Position numbers and translations under genes: made by a program
The notes under the pieces: model-generated
Told to the model about the DNA's origin: nothing
Database searches by the model: none
The model's input: the letters and a program-made list of their open reading frames with translations, nothing else
Source: Desulfobacteraceae bacterium 4572_123
GTDB taxonomy: Bacteria; Desulfobacterota; Desulfobacteria; Desulfobacterales; 4572-123
NCBI GenBank assembly: GCA_002084545.1
Contig: NBLJ01000067.1
Coordinates: forward strand, 1-38,075
Direction of reading: 5' to 3'
Length of the DNA stretch: 38,075 nucleotides
Shown here: piece after piece, positions 8,676-17,418 of the stretch
Layout of the letters: every line of letters starts with the position of its first letter
Position numbering within the stretch: the first letter of the stretch is position 1

Positions 8676-10911
8676 CCGCCTTTATGATCAGGTTGAGATC
8701 CTTGATTTCCCCTTCCTGCATTTTTTCGAAAAGGCCTTCAAGGCTCAAGCGGCTGTTTTTGGCCAGGTCCAGAGAACGCTGTTTTTGAATACGGTGTGTA
8801 CTTACCTGTTTTGCACTCTTATCGTCGGCAAGTGCGATCAGTTCATCACCGGCTGTGGGAACACCCGTAAGCCCGATGATTTCCACCGGCGTGGACGGCC
8901 CTGCCGATTCAAGTGCGACACCCCTGTCATTGAGCATGGCGCGAACTTTGCCGTAGTGGACACCACACACTACCGGATCGCCGTTATGCAGGGTACCTTC
9001 CTTAATCAGGACCGTGGCTACAGAGCCCCGGCCGGAATCGAGTCTGGCTTCAACCACGTGGCCGACGGCATGCTTGTCCGGATCCGCCTGAAGTTCCATC
9101 AGTTCGGCCTGGAGCTGTATCATTTCAAGCAGTTCGTCGACTCCTGTGTTCTTTTTAGCCGAGACCTTGACAACAATGGTATCACCGCCCCATTCCTCCG
9201 ACATCAAACCTGCATCGGCCAGTTCACGCAGGACTTTTTCGGGATCGGCATTGTTTTTATCAATCTTGTTGACAGCAACAATAATCGGCACATTCGATGC
9301 TTTTGAGTGATTTATGGCCTCAATGGTCTGAGGCATAACACCATCATCCGCCGCCACGACCAGTACCACGAGGTCCGTCACCTGGGCACCCCGGGCACGC
9401 ATGGCAGTAAACGCCTCATGTCCGGGAGTATCCAGAAATACGATCTGCCCCTTATCGGTTTTAACCTGGTAGGCGCCTATGTGCTGGGTAATACCGCCGG
9501 CTTCAAAATCCGTTACCCGTGTTTTCCTAATAACATCCAGAAGAGATGTTTTGCCGTGATCGACATGCCCCATTATTGTGACGACCGGGGGTCGTTCCGA
9601 TAGATTTTCCGGTTTATCCTCTTCAGGTTTCAGCAGGATATCTTCCTCAAATGAAGCTTTTTCCACCTCATAATCAAACTCGGCCGCCATCAGTACGGCT
9701 GTATCAAAATCAATAGTCTGGTTCACAGTGGCCATAACTCCCATGGCCATCAGTTTGACGATCATTTCGTTGGCCTTGATGCCCATTCGTTTGGCCAGTT
9801 CGGAAAGAACAATGGCTTCATCGATTTTGATCCGGCGTTTAATGGCTTTTGGGGTAGTGATAGCGGTTTTTTCAAACTGCTGCATCCCCTTGCCCTTAGG
9901 GCCTTTGTAGCCCTTGCGGCCTTTTTTGCCCCGGCCTTTTCCGTTATAAAGATCCCGGCCTTCCACAACCGCCTTGCGTCGGAAGGCAATTTTTTTCTTG
10001 AAAAACTTTTTATCCTCCCCGGTTTCTCCTGGTTTTTTCTTCCAGCTTTTTTTCTTTTTGTCCTTGTCCGTACCCTTTTCAGTGGTTATAGGCTTGGGAT
10101 GGGATGTCGTCTGTACTGGACCGTCCGGCGCAACCTTTTGCCGGGTGCTTTTCGGAGCAGCGGGCGGTTGCCGGGTAATAACCGGCCTGGCCGGCGCAGG
10201 TTTTATAATTTTGGCGGACGCTTCTTTTTTCTTTTTTCGGACCGGCTTGGCCGGTTTTTTTGGTTTGACAACCGGCTTTTCGGCCGGCGCCTCGACTACT
10301 TTTTCAGCTTCGGTTTCGTCTGCCGCTTTTTCTTTCAGATCAGGGGCGTCCGCGGGTTCTGTCGTTGGTGCGGCCTGATCCGCCGCCTGCGAAGGCTGTC
10401 CGGTATCGCCTTCAAGGATTGTCTTTTGATCAGTCTTGTCCGCGGGTTTTGTCTCGGGGCCTGCTTCCGCAGGAGGCTTTGCCTTTGTAATAATTCTGGC
10501 GGAAGCCTCCTTTCGGCGGGCGACTCGCTTTTTTACCGGGGTCTTTGGTGTATCCTTCACCACCGGTTCAACGGTTTCGGCAGTCGGTGCTTCGGGAGAA
10601 GGTTCGGAAACCGTTTCAGCGGCTGCCTCATCGTCTTCCGGTTTAACCGGCTTCCTGGATACTACTTTTTTGCGCCTTCGGATCACTGTGGATTTTACGC
10701 GGGTAACTTCAACAGTATCAGCTTTTTTACCAAAATGTTTTTCCCTGAATTTTTCCCTGATTTTTTCCTCTGTTTCTTTATCCAGAGAACTCATATGGCT
10801 TTTTACGGGAATATCCATCTCTCTTATCGTTTTAAGAAGTTCTTTGTTGGTCACGACTTTCTTGGTAACGGTAAGATCCCTGGCAAGTTCATATACTCTG
10901 ATATTTGCCAT
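8641..10911 (-). CDS. infB: Translation initiation factor IF-2, N-terminal and GTPase part (truncated by frameshift)
   Basis: IF-2 brings fMet-tRNA to the 30S subunit and hydrolyses GTP on subunit joining. Visible parts are an N-terminal [13 protein letters not shown]-like domain and a long Lys/Ala/Pro-rich linker (about residues 70-340) with a duplicated [10 protein letters not shown] / [10 protein letters not shown] element. The GTPase domain follows, with [18 protein letters not shown] and NKID, then domain II. After [10 protein letters not shown] the frame runs into HYL and a stop. Family members continue for about 190 more residues. Roughly 66 of these are missing and the rest lie in another frame (8286-8652). 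The junction is near 8652. The start ATG follows a GGGGGGAT purine run. Because infB is essential, this is probably a sequence or assembly fault. Confidence 0.93.
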   Translation of the reverse strand: MANIRVYELARDLTVTKKVVTNKELLKTIREMDIPVKSHMSSLDKETEEKIREKFREKHFGKKADTVEVTRVKSTVIRRRKKVVSRKPVKPEDDEAAAETVSEPSPEAPTAETVEPVVKDTPKTPVKKRVARRKEASARIITKAKPPAEAGPETKPADKTDQKTILEGDTGQPSQAADQAAPTTEPADAPDLKEKAADETEAEKVVEAPAEKPVVKPKKPAKPVRKKKKEASAKIIKPAPARPVITRQPPAAPKSTRQKVAPDGPVQTTSHPKPITTEKGTDKDKKKKSWKKKPGETGEDKKFFKKKIAFRRKAVVEGRDLYNGKGRGKKGRKGYKGPKGKGMQQFEKTAITTPKAIKRRIKIDEAIVLSELAKRMGIKANEMIVKLMAMGVMATVNQTIDFDTAVLMAAEFDYEVEKASFEEDILLKPEEDKPENLSERPPVVTIMGHVDHGKTSLLDVIRKTRVTDFEAGGITQHIGAYQVKTDKGQIVFLDTPGHEAFTAMRARGAQVTDLVVLVVAADDGVMPQTIEAINHSKASNVPIIVAVNKIDKNNADPEKVLRELADAGLMSEEWGGDTIVVKVSAKKNTGVDELLEMIQLQAELMELQADPDKHAVGHVVEARLDSGRGSVATVLIKEGTLHNGDPVVCGVHYGKVRAMLNDRGVALESAGPSTPVEIIGLTGVPTAGDELIALADDKSAKQVSTHRIQKQRSLDLAKNSRLSLEGLFEKMQEGEIKDLNLIIKADVDGSIEAHYL

Positions 10912-11026
10912 CCATCCCCCCTCATGTATCTGTTAGAGGTTGTTTGAAATCGGTCAACCCCATAATTATATTTTATATTCCATCCGCTTTGAATTATACG
11001 AAATCTGCCTCCCGGCCGATTCAGAT

Positions 11027-12466
11027 CTAATTCTCATCGGGTTTGAATTGCTGCTTTTCATCGTCTGCCGGCTCCGGTTCCTCTGTACTTTCTTCCGGAG
11101 TTATATCGTCTGCCGGCTCCGGTTCCTCTGTACTTTCTTCCGGAGTTACATCGTCTGCAGGTTCCGATTCATCTGTATTTTCATCAGCTTTAGCATTGTC
11201 GATGGGAGCCGACTCATCGACGGCTGCGGAAGATTCCAGTGCATTGATTGAATATTCAATCAGTTTGGCGGCCTTTTGTTCACTGATGCCCCGAATCTGA
11301 GTCAATTCTTCGATGGATACCTGCACCAGCTCTTCGGTGGAAAAAATACCTTTTTCATAGAGTGCATCTGCCATGCTTATGCCGATTCCCGGCAGGGCCA
11401 GCAGCGAATCATAGCCTTTCTGCATGGCTTCACTGTATCGGGTTTCACTTTTTACATCCAGATGCCAGCCGGTCAATTTGGATGCCAGTCTTACGTTCTG
11501 TCCGCGCTTGCCAATGGCAACAGAGAGAAAATCGTCAGGTACGATCACTTCCATGGCCCGGTTATCTTCATCGATGATGACCCTGGATATTTCAGCGGGC
11601 GCCAGTGCATTGCAGACAAATTTTGCGGAATCGATATGCCAGGGGATGATGTCGATTTTTTCTCCGCGCAGCTCCTGGACGACATTCTGCACCCGGCTGC
11701 CTTTCATGCCGACGCAGGCACCAACCGGATCGATGTCCGAATCGTTGGATGCCACGGCAAATTTTGCCCGGATGCCCGGTTCCCTTGCAGCACCTTTGAT
11801 CTCAACAATGCCTTCACTGATTTCAGGGACTTCGGTCTTGAACAGGTTGATTAGAAAATTCGGATGGGTCCGGGATAATATGATCTGGGGGCCACGGGTT
11901 TCATGCAGGACATCCATGATATAAGCACGTATCCGGTCTCCCCGGCGATATGTTTCCCTGGGAACCTGTTCCCGTGAGTGCAGGACCCCCTCTGTTTGTC
12001 CGAAGTTCACGATAATGTCGCCCCTCTCAATCCGCTGGACAATGCCGTTGATAATTTCTCCTTTACGATCGATAAAACTGGAATATACCGCGTCACGCTC
12101 CGCATCTTTCATCTTTTGTATGATAACCTGTTTAGCTGATTGTGCGGCAATACGGCCGAAAGTGCTGGTGTCGATTTTAGTGCCGAGGCTGTCGCCTATT
12201 TCGCATTCCGGATCAAGTTTGACAGCTTCCTTAAAGCCGATTTGAATTTCCGGCTCACTGATATCCTCAACGACTTCCCTGAATTGAAACACCTCTATTT
12301 CACCGATTTCAGGGTTGTACTGTACCTCGATATCGACCTTACTCCCGAATTTTTTTTTGGCTGCAAACCGCAATGCTTCTTCAAGCCCCTGGATGAGAAC
12401 TTCGCGGTCTATTCCTTTATCTTTACTGATTTGTTCTATGACACGCTGTATATCAGTTATAAGCAT
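11027..12466 (-). CDS. nusA: Transcription termination/antitermination protein NusA
   Basis: 479 residues. NusA binds RNA polymerase and nascent RNA and modulates pausing, termination and antitermination. The N-terminal polymerase-binding domain (residues 1-125) is followed by S1 (GEIINGIVQRIERGDIIVNF), then KH1 and KH2 (VGACVGMKGSRVQNVVQEL and VAIGKRGQNVRLASKL). Helix-hairpin-helix repeats follow around residues 350-415 (LLALPGIGISMADALYEKG). The last ~60 residues form an acidic Glu/Asp/Pro tail encoded by a 45-base tandem repeat (separate entry). The ATG at 12466 has GGAG seven bases upstream. It lies between rimP and infB, the canonical order. Confidence 0.97.
   Translation of the reverse strand: MLITDIQRVIEQISKDKGIDREVLIQGLEEALRFAAKKKFGSKVDIEVQYNPEIGEIEVFQFREVVEDISEPEIQIGFKEAVKLDPECEIGDSLGTKIDTSTFGRIAAQSAKQVIIQKMKDAERDAVYSSFIDRKGEIINGIVQRIERGDIIVNFGQTEGVLHSREQVPRETYRRGDRIRAYIMDVLHETRGPQIILSRTHPNFLINLFKTEVPEISEGIVEIKGAAREPGIRAKFAVASNDSDIDPVGACVGMKGSRVQNVVQELRGEKIDIIPWHIDSAKFVCNALAPAEISRVIIDEDNRAMEVIVPDDFLSVAIGKRGQNVRLASKLTGWHLDVKSETRYSEAMQKGYDSLLALPGIGISMADALYEKGIFSTEELVQVSIEELTQIRGISEQKAAKLIEYSINALESSAAVDESAPIDNAKADENTDESEPADDVTPEESTEEPEPADDITPEESTEEPEPADDEKQQFKPDEN
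11061..11195 (-). repeat. 45-bp tandem repeat encoding the NusA acidic tail
   Basis: Copies begin at 11061, 11106 and 11151. The first two differ by a single base, and the third is degenerate. The period is a multiple of three and each unit encodes EPADDITPEESTEEP or a variant, so copy-number change would lengthen or shorten the acidic tail without breaking the gene. Confidence 0.92.
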
Positions 12467-12550
12467 TAGTTTTCTCCGTTATGATTAAACCGGAACCGGG
12501 CTGTTTTTTACCCAATCCGCACATATCCGTTGCCCATTTTAATAAGGTGT

Positions 12551-13084
12551 TCAATTTGGATTAAGTCTGGCCCTGGCTATTTCCTGAAAGGGGATTTGAA
12601 CGGTTTTGTCATCGAGCTTGAGTTTAATAAACTCGGATGACGTTCCCATCAGGGTGCCATTGAAATTTTTTTGTCCATCAATTATGCTGCTTGTCTTAAT
12701 TTTTACCCTGCTGTCTATGAAACGATCAAAATCAGCCGGCTTTACCAGGGGGCGGTCGGATCCCGGAGATGATACCTCAAGGCTGTACGCGCCGAGATTT
12801 TCCGGAAGATCAATGTCCAGTAAAGCACTCAATTCGCGGCTGAATATAGCACAGTCGTCCAGCGTAACGCCTCCGGGCTTGTCTACATACAGGCGTAATT
12901 TACGACCTCCAGGTTCCCGCACAAACTCAACATGTACCAGCTCAATGCCTTCGCCGTCACAAAGCGGCTCGGCAATATCCTGCACCCGTGCAATAATGTG
13001 CGCCCGGTTTTTCCGTGTAAAGGAATCCCCGGTATTACGGCTGCTTATTTTAGCCTTCTTTTTAATTTTTCTTTTTAATTTCAA
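12551..13084 (-). CDS. rimP: Ribosome maturation factor RimP
   Basis: About 177 residues with the two-domain RimP fold. It assists 30S subunit maturation. The segment GIELVHVEFVREPGGRKLRL, the VTLDDCAIFSRELSALLD stretch and LEVSSPGSDRPLVKPADFDR are typical. The C-terminal SH3-like domain ends in IPFQEIARARLNPN. The protein starts with an unusually basic Lys/Arg leader. The only early start codon is TTG at 13084, with a weak ribosome-binding site, and no in-frame ATG lies before the conserved domain. It heads the nusA-infB operon and sits only about 24 bases from an intrinsic terminator, so control by read-through is likely. Confidence 0.92.
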   Translation of the reverse strand: MKLKRKIKKKAKISSRNTGDSFTRKNRAHIIARVQDIAEPLCDGEGIELVHVEFVREPGGRKLRLYVDKPGGVTLDDCAIFSRELSALLDIDLPENLGAYSLEVSSPGSDRPLVKPADFDRFIDSRVKIKTSSIIDGQKNFNGTLMGTSSEFIKLKLDDKTVQIPFQEIARARLNPN

Positions 13085-13107
13085 CTAATTCCAGCCTATT
13101 AATCTTC

Positions 13108-13139
13108 AAAAAACAAAAAACGGGCTTATCGCCCGTTTT
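13108..13139 (-). terminator. Intrinsic terminator between tRNA-Gly and rimP
   Basis: On the minus strand AAAACGGGC-GATAA-GCCCGTTTT forms a nine-pair stem, followed by a T-rich tract (TTTTTTGTTTT in total). It would end the tRNA-Gly transcript. It lies downstream of a possible promoter at 13191-13221, so it may also act as a leaky or regulated stop ahead of rimP. Confidence 0.85.
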
Positions 13140-13190
13140 CCAGTACTAAGGTAGTCTCTTTTTGGTAGAAGCTTAATTTATCGGTTCATA

Positions 13191-13221
13191 ATTATAACCA
13201 TAGACTAAGAGAATTAATCAA
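13191..13221 (-). promoter_or_regulatory. Possible sigma70-type promoter upstream of rimP
   Basis: On the minus strand TTGATT and a perfect TATAAT are separated by 19 bases, longer than the usual 17. It lies downstream of the tRNA-Gly gene and upstream of the terminator, so its transcript would cross the terminator before rimP. The consensus -10 is the main support. Confidence 0.35.
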
Positions 13222-13284
13222 AACTGCATTTAACCAAAATTCTACCCTTTACTAACCCTTACCGTCGGAAAAGGCGCATCGTTA

Positions 13285-13360
13285 TGGAGCGGGCAACGAG
13301 ATTCGAACTCGCGACACCAAGCTTGGGAAGCTTGTACTCTACCAACTGAGCTATGCCCGC
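13285..13360 (-). tRNA. tRNA-Gly (anticodon CCC)
   Basis: A 76-base tRNA with a full cloverleaf. The acceptor arms GCGGGCA and TGCCCGC pair completely, the D-stem is GCTC/GAGT, the anticodon stem CAAGC/GCTTG holds the loop TTCCCAA, and the T-arm is GCGAG-TTCGAAT-CTCGT. The discriminator base is T and CCA is encoded. Anticodon CCC reads GGG glycine codons. It lies just upstream of rimP, the same position that initiator tRNA metY holds in E. coli. Confidence 0.96.
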
Positions 13361-13378
13361 CTACCAAACAAAAATAGA

Positions 13379-13407
13379 TAAATAAGATAAAAAATTATTC
13401 ATGTCAA
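13379..13407 (-). promoter_or_regulatory. Likely promoter of tRNA-Gly
   Basis: On the minus strand a perfect TTGACA and TATTTA are 17 bases apart. The expected transcript start is about a dozen bases before the tRNA 5' end, which is suitable for a stable RNA gene. The -10 is imperfect (three matches). Confidence 0.5.
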
Positions 13408-13520
13408 TCAATTTAAGAAAATAATTTGCAAAATCTTGGGTTGATTTGGATAATTATATATTTCAAATCATAATATTTCAAATATCGGATCTGATTAAAA
13501 GGGAAGCTGGATTTCAGGTA

Positions 13521-13859
13521 TTATTTACTCAGGATATCGCGGATACTGTGCAGTTCGGTTCGAATTTCATCGAGAGTCAGGGGATGAATCGGTTCTTTTT
13601 TTTTGCTTCCGGTTTTTAATTTTTGTCTGGCACCCTGAATCGTGAATTTTTTTTCATACAGCAATGTTTTGATTTTGAGAATCAGTTCAACATCGTTTCT
13701 GCGGTAGAGTCTCTGTCCGGAAGAGGTACGCTTGGGATTGATGCGCGGAAATTCGGTTTGCCAGAATCGCAGGACGGAAGTTGGAACCTTGGCTATTTCG
13801 CTGACTTCCCCAATTTTGAAATAGAGCTTGTCCGGAATTTTTGATTCTAAAGGCGTCAT
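13521..13859 (-). CDS. MerR-family transcriptional regulator
   Basis: 112 residues with an N-terminal winged-helix of the MerR type. FKIGEVSEIAKVPTSVLRFW covers the recognition helix, and RTSSGQRLYRRNDVELILKI is the typical wing. The C-terminus is a short helix rather than a metal- or drug-binding domain, so the ligand, if any, is unknown. Such small MerR-like genes are often found behind pheST in Deltaproteobacteria-type genomes. The ATG is about 55 bases beyond the pheT stop on the same strand, so it may be cotranscribed. Confidence 0.9.
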   Translation of the reverse strand: MTPLESKIPDKLYFKIGEVSEIAKVPTSVLRFWQTEFPRINPKRTSSGQRLYRRNDVELILKIKTLLYEKKFTIQGARQKLKTGSKKKEPIHPLTLDEIRTELHSIRDILSK

Positions 13860-13915
13860 TGTTTTTACCAGTAGTATCTTGATTCTGAAATTTGTATTTT
13901 TTTTGTCAAAGCATA

Positions 13916-15286
13916 TCAGGACGGCAGTGTTGCGTCAAATCGGGCTAAAAGCCTCTGGGTGATACTCCTGTGCAGTTGGTTTACCGTGTCGTCTTCCAGA
14001 GTCTCATCAGGTGAACGGTAGGTCAGCCTGAATGAAATGCTTTTTTTCCCCTTTGGAATCGGATCTCCTTCATACACATCAAATAAGCGTATATCTTCCA
14101 GCAGGGTTTCGTCAAGGCTTTTAACAGCAGCCAGTATCAACCCGGATTCAATATTTTTATCAAAGATCAATGTGATATCCCGGTCTGTTGACGGGAACCT
14201 GGGGATCGGCCCTGCCTGGATGTTATCACTTACAACAGTCAGAAGATCGTCCATGTTAACTTCAAAAACAAAAACCGTCTGTTTAAGGCCATAGGCGCTG
14301 AGCACATCAGGGTGGATTTCTCCAATGATACCCATTGGCTTTCCCTTGATGGAAATCAGGGCACTGTGACCGGGTTTCGTATAGCAGCAGGTATCATCGG
14401 GAAGACCGGTAAACATGACATCCCGGCAGTTCAACCCGCGAAACAGGGCTTCGGCAACGCCTTTTATATCAAAGAAATCACACGCCCGGGCCTTTGTATG
14501 CCAGGCTGCATCCATCAGATTCCCAGTCCAGAGGGCGGCTATAGTCTCGGTTTCCCGGGCCTGCTTGTCCCGGCCCCGGCTAATGAAGATCTTGCCGGAT
14601 TCAAAGATTGTAAGGTTTTTTTCCTGATAGGTGTTATTCAGACGGACATTCTCCAGCAGACCCGGCACAAGCGAGGTTCTCAGCACAGCCTGATCTTCAG
14701 TCAGCGGATTTAATATTTTAACGTGCCGTCGGCGCGGGTCATCGGCCGCAAGCCTGAGCCGATCACGGGAAAGGCGGTTGATAAAACTGTAATTGATAAC
14801 CTCCATGAAGCCAAACCCGGTCATCATCTGTCTGGTTCGCCGGCGAAGGGCAAGGTGTTTGTTATCCTGGCACCCGGCCTCGGAAGGAACAGGATGGTTG
14901 GTAGTAGGAATCCGGTCATATCCCCAGAGGCGGGCCACTTCTTCCATAAGATCCACGGGCTTGGTGACGTCCACCCTGAATGTCGGAACAGTGACTTCAA
15001 GTATATCCGGTGTATTGTTTGCAACTTTGAATTCAATGGAGGTAAGCAGGTCGGAAATTTTTTGGGTGGAAATATCCGTTCCCAGAAGGCGGTTTGTGTC
15101 TTTGATATTCAAGCTTATTGTTCCGGCATTTCGCAGGCCGGGGTGCTCATCGATAATTCCATTGACCAGGCGGCCGCCGCTTATTTCGGCCATCAACAGG
15201 GCTGCCCTGTTCAGGGCTGTGACTGTGCCGTCGGGATCCACGCCGCGTTCGAACCTGTGATCCGCCCATAACGCCACCCACTGCAA
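13916..15286 (-). CDS. pheT: Phenylalanine-tRNA ligase beta subunit, C-terminal fragment (frame-shifted)
   Basis: This frame carries the C-terminal ~447 residues of PheT: FERGVDPDGTVTALNRAA, the B5 domain (ISLNIKDTNRLLGTDIS), the catalytic-like core and the C-terminal FDX-ACB anticodon-binding domain (FPSTDRDITLIFDKNIESG). Homology begins with HRFERG near 15259. The first ~9 residues of the open frame are an out-of-frame read of the upstream part. Together with the N-terminal fragment it would make nearly a full PheT, but about 38 residues between VGGVMGG and HRFERG are missing and the frame changes. It is probably one damaged gene rather than two proteins. Confidence 0.92.
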   Translation of the reverse strand: MQWVALWADHRFERGVDPDGTVTALNRAALLMAEISGGRLVNGIIDEHPGLRNAGTISLNIKDTNRLLGTDISTQKISDLLTSIEFKVANNTPDILEVTVPTFRVDVTKPVDLMEEVARLWGYDRIPTTNHPVPSEAGCQDNKHLALRRRTRQMMTGFGFMEVINYSFINRLSRDRLRLAADDPRRRHVKILNPLTEDQAVLRTSLVPGLLENVRLNNTYQEKNLTIFESGKIFISRGRDKQARETETIAALWTGNLMDAAWHTKARACDFFDIKGVAEALFRGLNCRDVMFTGLPDDTCCYTKPGHSALISIKGKPMGIIGEIHPDVLSAYGLKQTVFVFEVNMDDLLTVVSDNIQAGPIPRFPSTDRDITLIFDKNIESGLILAAVKSLDETLLEDIRLFDVYEGDPIPKGKKSISFRLTYRSPDETLEDDTVNQLHRSITQRLLARFDATLPS

Positions 15287-16223
15287 CCGGTTTGTCGGCG
15301 TCGCAGATCATCAGCGTTGTGTCTGAAAGATTCCGTTGTTTGCCATCCAGAGTTTCAAAAGTTTCGCCTTTGCCGGCCCTGCGTACAACGATCCTGTTTT
15401 CGGCCAGGTGGTCAAGATCAAAGGCATGCAGGGGCTGCCCGGTTTCCATCATGACAAAGTTGGTTATATCCACGATGTTGTTAATGGGTCGCAGGCCTAT
15501 GGATAGAAGCCGGTCCTGAAGCCAGAACGGCGAGGGACCTATGGTGATATCTTCCACGACCCGGGCCGCATATCTGGGGCAGTCGGCCGGGGCCTCGATG
15601 GTGACGCTGGTCAGTGCGGATATTTTGTCTTCGCTGTCGTTGATATCCGTGTCCGGATAGTTTACCTTCAGCCCGCTAAAGGCCGCGACTTCCCGTGCCG
15701 TTCCCAGAATGCTCAAGCAATCGGGGCGATTTGGCGTCAGGTCGATATCCAGAACCATATCGGAAATATGCAGTGCTTTTGCAAGGCTGTCTCCGACAGA
15801 GCAGTTTTCATCCAATACCATGATGCCGCTCTTATCGGTTCCCAGGGCCAGTTCGAATTCGCTGCAAAGCATTCCGTGTGATTTTTCACCACGGATCATG
15901 CCGGTACTGATGACGGTCCCGTCGGGCATGACGGAATCCGGCAGGGCCAGCGGTGCCAGCATGCCGGGTTTTACGTTGGGCGCGCCGCATACCACTGCAA
16001 TATCGGTGTTGTTTCCGGTTTGTACCGCGCACAGTTTGAGCTTATCCGCATTGGGGTGGTTTGAAACGGTCAGAACCCGCCCTACAATGATTTTTTCCAG
16101 GTATGCATAACGGTCAAAGACCGCATCGACTTCAAGCCCTGCCATTGTCAGCGCATCGGCCAGCTCCTGTACGGGACCTGTAAAAGAGATATAATCTTTT
16201 AGCCAGCTTAGACTAACTTTCAT
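15147..16223 (-). CDS. pheT: Phenylalanine-tRNA ligase beta subunit, N-terminal fragment (truncated by frameshift)
   Basis: The beta subunit of the alpha2-beta2 enzyme that charges tRNA-Phe. MKVSLSWLKDYISF is the usual start, and residues 40-150 are the tRNA-binding EMAP/OB-like domain (VLTVSNHPNADKLKLCAVQT). The segment DIDLTPNRPDCLSILGTARE and the B3/B4 editing domain (NNIVDITNFVMMETGQPLHA) follow. True homology ends at AVGGVMGG near 15263. The remaining ~38 residues are out-of-frame read-through. The ATG is one base after the pheS stop, so pheS and pheT are translationally coupled. PheT is essential, so an assembly or base-call error is the first explanation. Confidence 0.92.
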   Translation of the reverse strand: MKVSLSWLKDYISFTGPVQELADALTMAGLEVDAVFDRYAYLEKIIVGRVLTVSNHPNADKLKLCAVQTGNNTDIAVVCGAPNVKPGMLAPLALPDSVMPDGTVISTGMIRGEKSHGMLCSEFELALGTDKSGIMVLDENCSVGDSLAKALHISDMVLDIDLTPNRPDCLSILGTAREVAAFSGLKVNYPDTDINDSEDKISALTSVTIEAPADCPRYAARVVEDITIGPSPFWLQDRLLSIGLRPINNIVDITNFVMMETGQPLHAFDLDHLAENRIVVRRAGKGETFETLDGKQRNLSDTTLMICDADKPVAVGGVMGGSQVRTRRGSRRHSHSPEQGSPVDGRNKRRPPGQWNYR

Positions 16224-16224
16224 A

Positions 16225-17232
16225 TTAAAACTGCCTTAAGAATCTAAGATCGTTGTCAAAAAATTTACGAATATCATCGATGCCGTACTTGAGCATGGCG
16301 ATGCGTTCTATGCCCATACCAAAGGCAAAGCCGGTATACCGGCTGGTGTCGTACCCCACGCTGCCAAAGACGTTGGGATGAACCATGCCGGCACCGAGGA
16401 TTTCGAGCCATCCGCTGTGGGAGCAGACTCTGCATCCCTTTCCGCGGCACATAACGCACAGGATGTCCACCTCGGCGCTCGGTTCGGTGAAAGGAAAGAA
16501 ACTGGGGCGAAACCGCAGGGAAATCTTATCGTCAAACATCTGGTGTACAAAGGCGGTCAGCGTTCCCTTAAGGTCTCCGAACGATACGTTTTGGTCCACC
16601 AGCAGTCCTTCGACCTGATGGAACATCGGGGTATGCGTCAGGTCGGAATCACAGCGGTAAACCTTGCCCGGAGCAATGATGGCAACCGGTGGGGGCTGTT
16701 TCTCCATGACCCTGATCTGCATGGGCGAGGTCTGGGTTCTCAGAACGATATTATCCGAGACATAAAAGGTATCCTGCATGTCCCGGGCCGGGTGGAATTT
16801 AGGTACATTCAGGGCTTCGAAATTATAGTAATCGGTTTCGGTTTCCGGACCTTCGGCGATGTCGAATCCCAGGTGTAAAAAGATGTCGCACACCCTTTGT
16901 GTGATACGGGTGATGGGATGCAGAGAGCCCCTGGGAGCAGTTCGGCCCGGCAGGGAAACATCAATCCGATTACCGGAATCGGCTGAACCGGCCTCGATTT
17001 TTTTTAATGCAGCCTTAAAAGCTTTGTCCAGGGCTTTTTTTGTTTGATTGGCTTTCTTGCCGGCCTGGGGCCGCTGGGCTTCGGGCAGGCTGGATATATT
17101 GCGAAGAAACTGAGTGATCAGTCCCTTGCGGCCCAGGAAACGAACATAAAGTTCCTTGATGCCTTCGGCGTCTGCAACGGTATCGAGTTCCTTTAAGGCG
17201 TTCTCGTGAATGAGTTCAATACTGAGATTCAC
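16225..17232 (-). CDS. pheS: Phenylalanine-tRNA ligase alpha subunit
   Basis: 335 residues, the catalytic subunit of PheRS. It has an N-terminal coiled-coil that binds tRNA, followed by class II motifs: motif 1 around GRTAPRGSLHPITRI, motif 2 around GKVYRCDSDLTHTPMFHQVE and motif 3 in GFAFGMGIERIAMLKYGI. A Cys/His patch CVMCRGKGCRVCSHSGW is present, as in many bacterial PheS. The start is GTG, with no strong ribosome-binding site. Two consecutive hairpin-plus-T-run elements lie between rplT and this start, so expression could depend on read-through or attenuation. Confidence 0.96.
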   Translation of the reverse strand: MNLSIELIHENALKELDTVADAEGIKELYVRFLGRKGLITQFLRNISSLPEAQRPQAGKKANQTKKALDKAFKAALKKIEAGSADSGNRIDVSLPGRTAPRGSLHPITRITQRVCDIFLHLGFDIAEGPETETDYYNFEALNVPKFHPARDMQDTFYVSDNIVLRTQTSPMQIRVMEKQPPPVAIIAPGKVYRCDSDLTHTPMFHQVEGLLVDQNVSFGDLKGTLTAFVHQMFDDKISLRFRPSFFPFTEPSAEVDILCVMCRGKGCRVCSHSGWLEILGAGMVHPNVFGSVGYDTSRYTGFAFGMGIERIAMLKYGIDDIRKFFDNDLRFLRQF

Positions 17233-17270
17233 TATGTTTACTTAGTCCGTAGTGTCAATGTTTTAAACGC

Positions 17271-17336
17271 AAAAAGACTGTGTTCAATAAAAGCGATTTA
17301 GATTTGCTACACCCTGAACCGCTTGGAAACACAGTC
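17271..17336 (-). terminator. Hairpin with T-run ahead of pheS (terminator or attenuator)
   Basis: On the minus strand GACTGTGTT and AACACAGTC make a nine-pair stem that encloses a smaller AAGCG/CGCTT stem. TTTTT follows directly. It ends about 40 bases before pheS. Together with a possible leader peptide that ends inside the stem, it could be an attenuator. Confidence 0.65.
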
Positions 17337-17373
17337 GTTTTGGAAAAAGACGGATATAATGTGCGGTTCCCAT
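17284..17373 (-). other. Possible pheST leader peptide ORF
   Basis: A 29-codon ORF starts at an ATG inside the first hairpin and ends with NRFY and a TGA inside the 3' arm of the second hairpin. It has three Phe codons. E. coli pheST is preceded by the Phe-rich leader pheM. This ORF lacks a Phe run and a clear ribosome-binding site, so the call is tentative. Confidence 0.25.
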
Positions 17374-17418
17374 CGGCTTCGCCGGCACGTCGGATGCACG
17401 GGAACGTCGGATTATATC
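17344..17418 (-). terminator. Terminator after rplT
   Basis: Outer arms GATATAAT and ATTATATC enclose GTTCCC/GGGAAC and an inner CGGC-GAA-GCCG. CGTC and then TTTTT follow. The hairpin begins five bases after the rplT stop and likely ends the infC-rpmI-rplT transcript. Confidence 0.75.

Noticed and set aside
10099-10947. A 282-codon plus-strand frame over the infB linker
   Set aside because: It results from the low-complexity Lys/Ala/Pro linker read on the other strand (Phe/Gly/Arg-rich) and has no protein-like pattern.
17235-17265. TTGACA just upstream of pheS as a promoter
   Set aside because: A 17-base spacer would place the -10 over the GTG start codon, and the hexamer there is poor.
17355-17375. 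GGAACCGC near pheS resembles part of the T-box motif
   Set aside because: The bases are part of the GTTCCC/GGGAAC stem of a terminator. No specifier loop or antiterminator pattern is visible.
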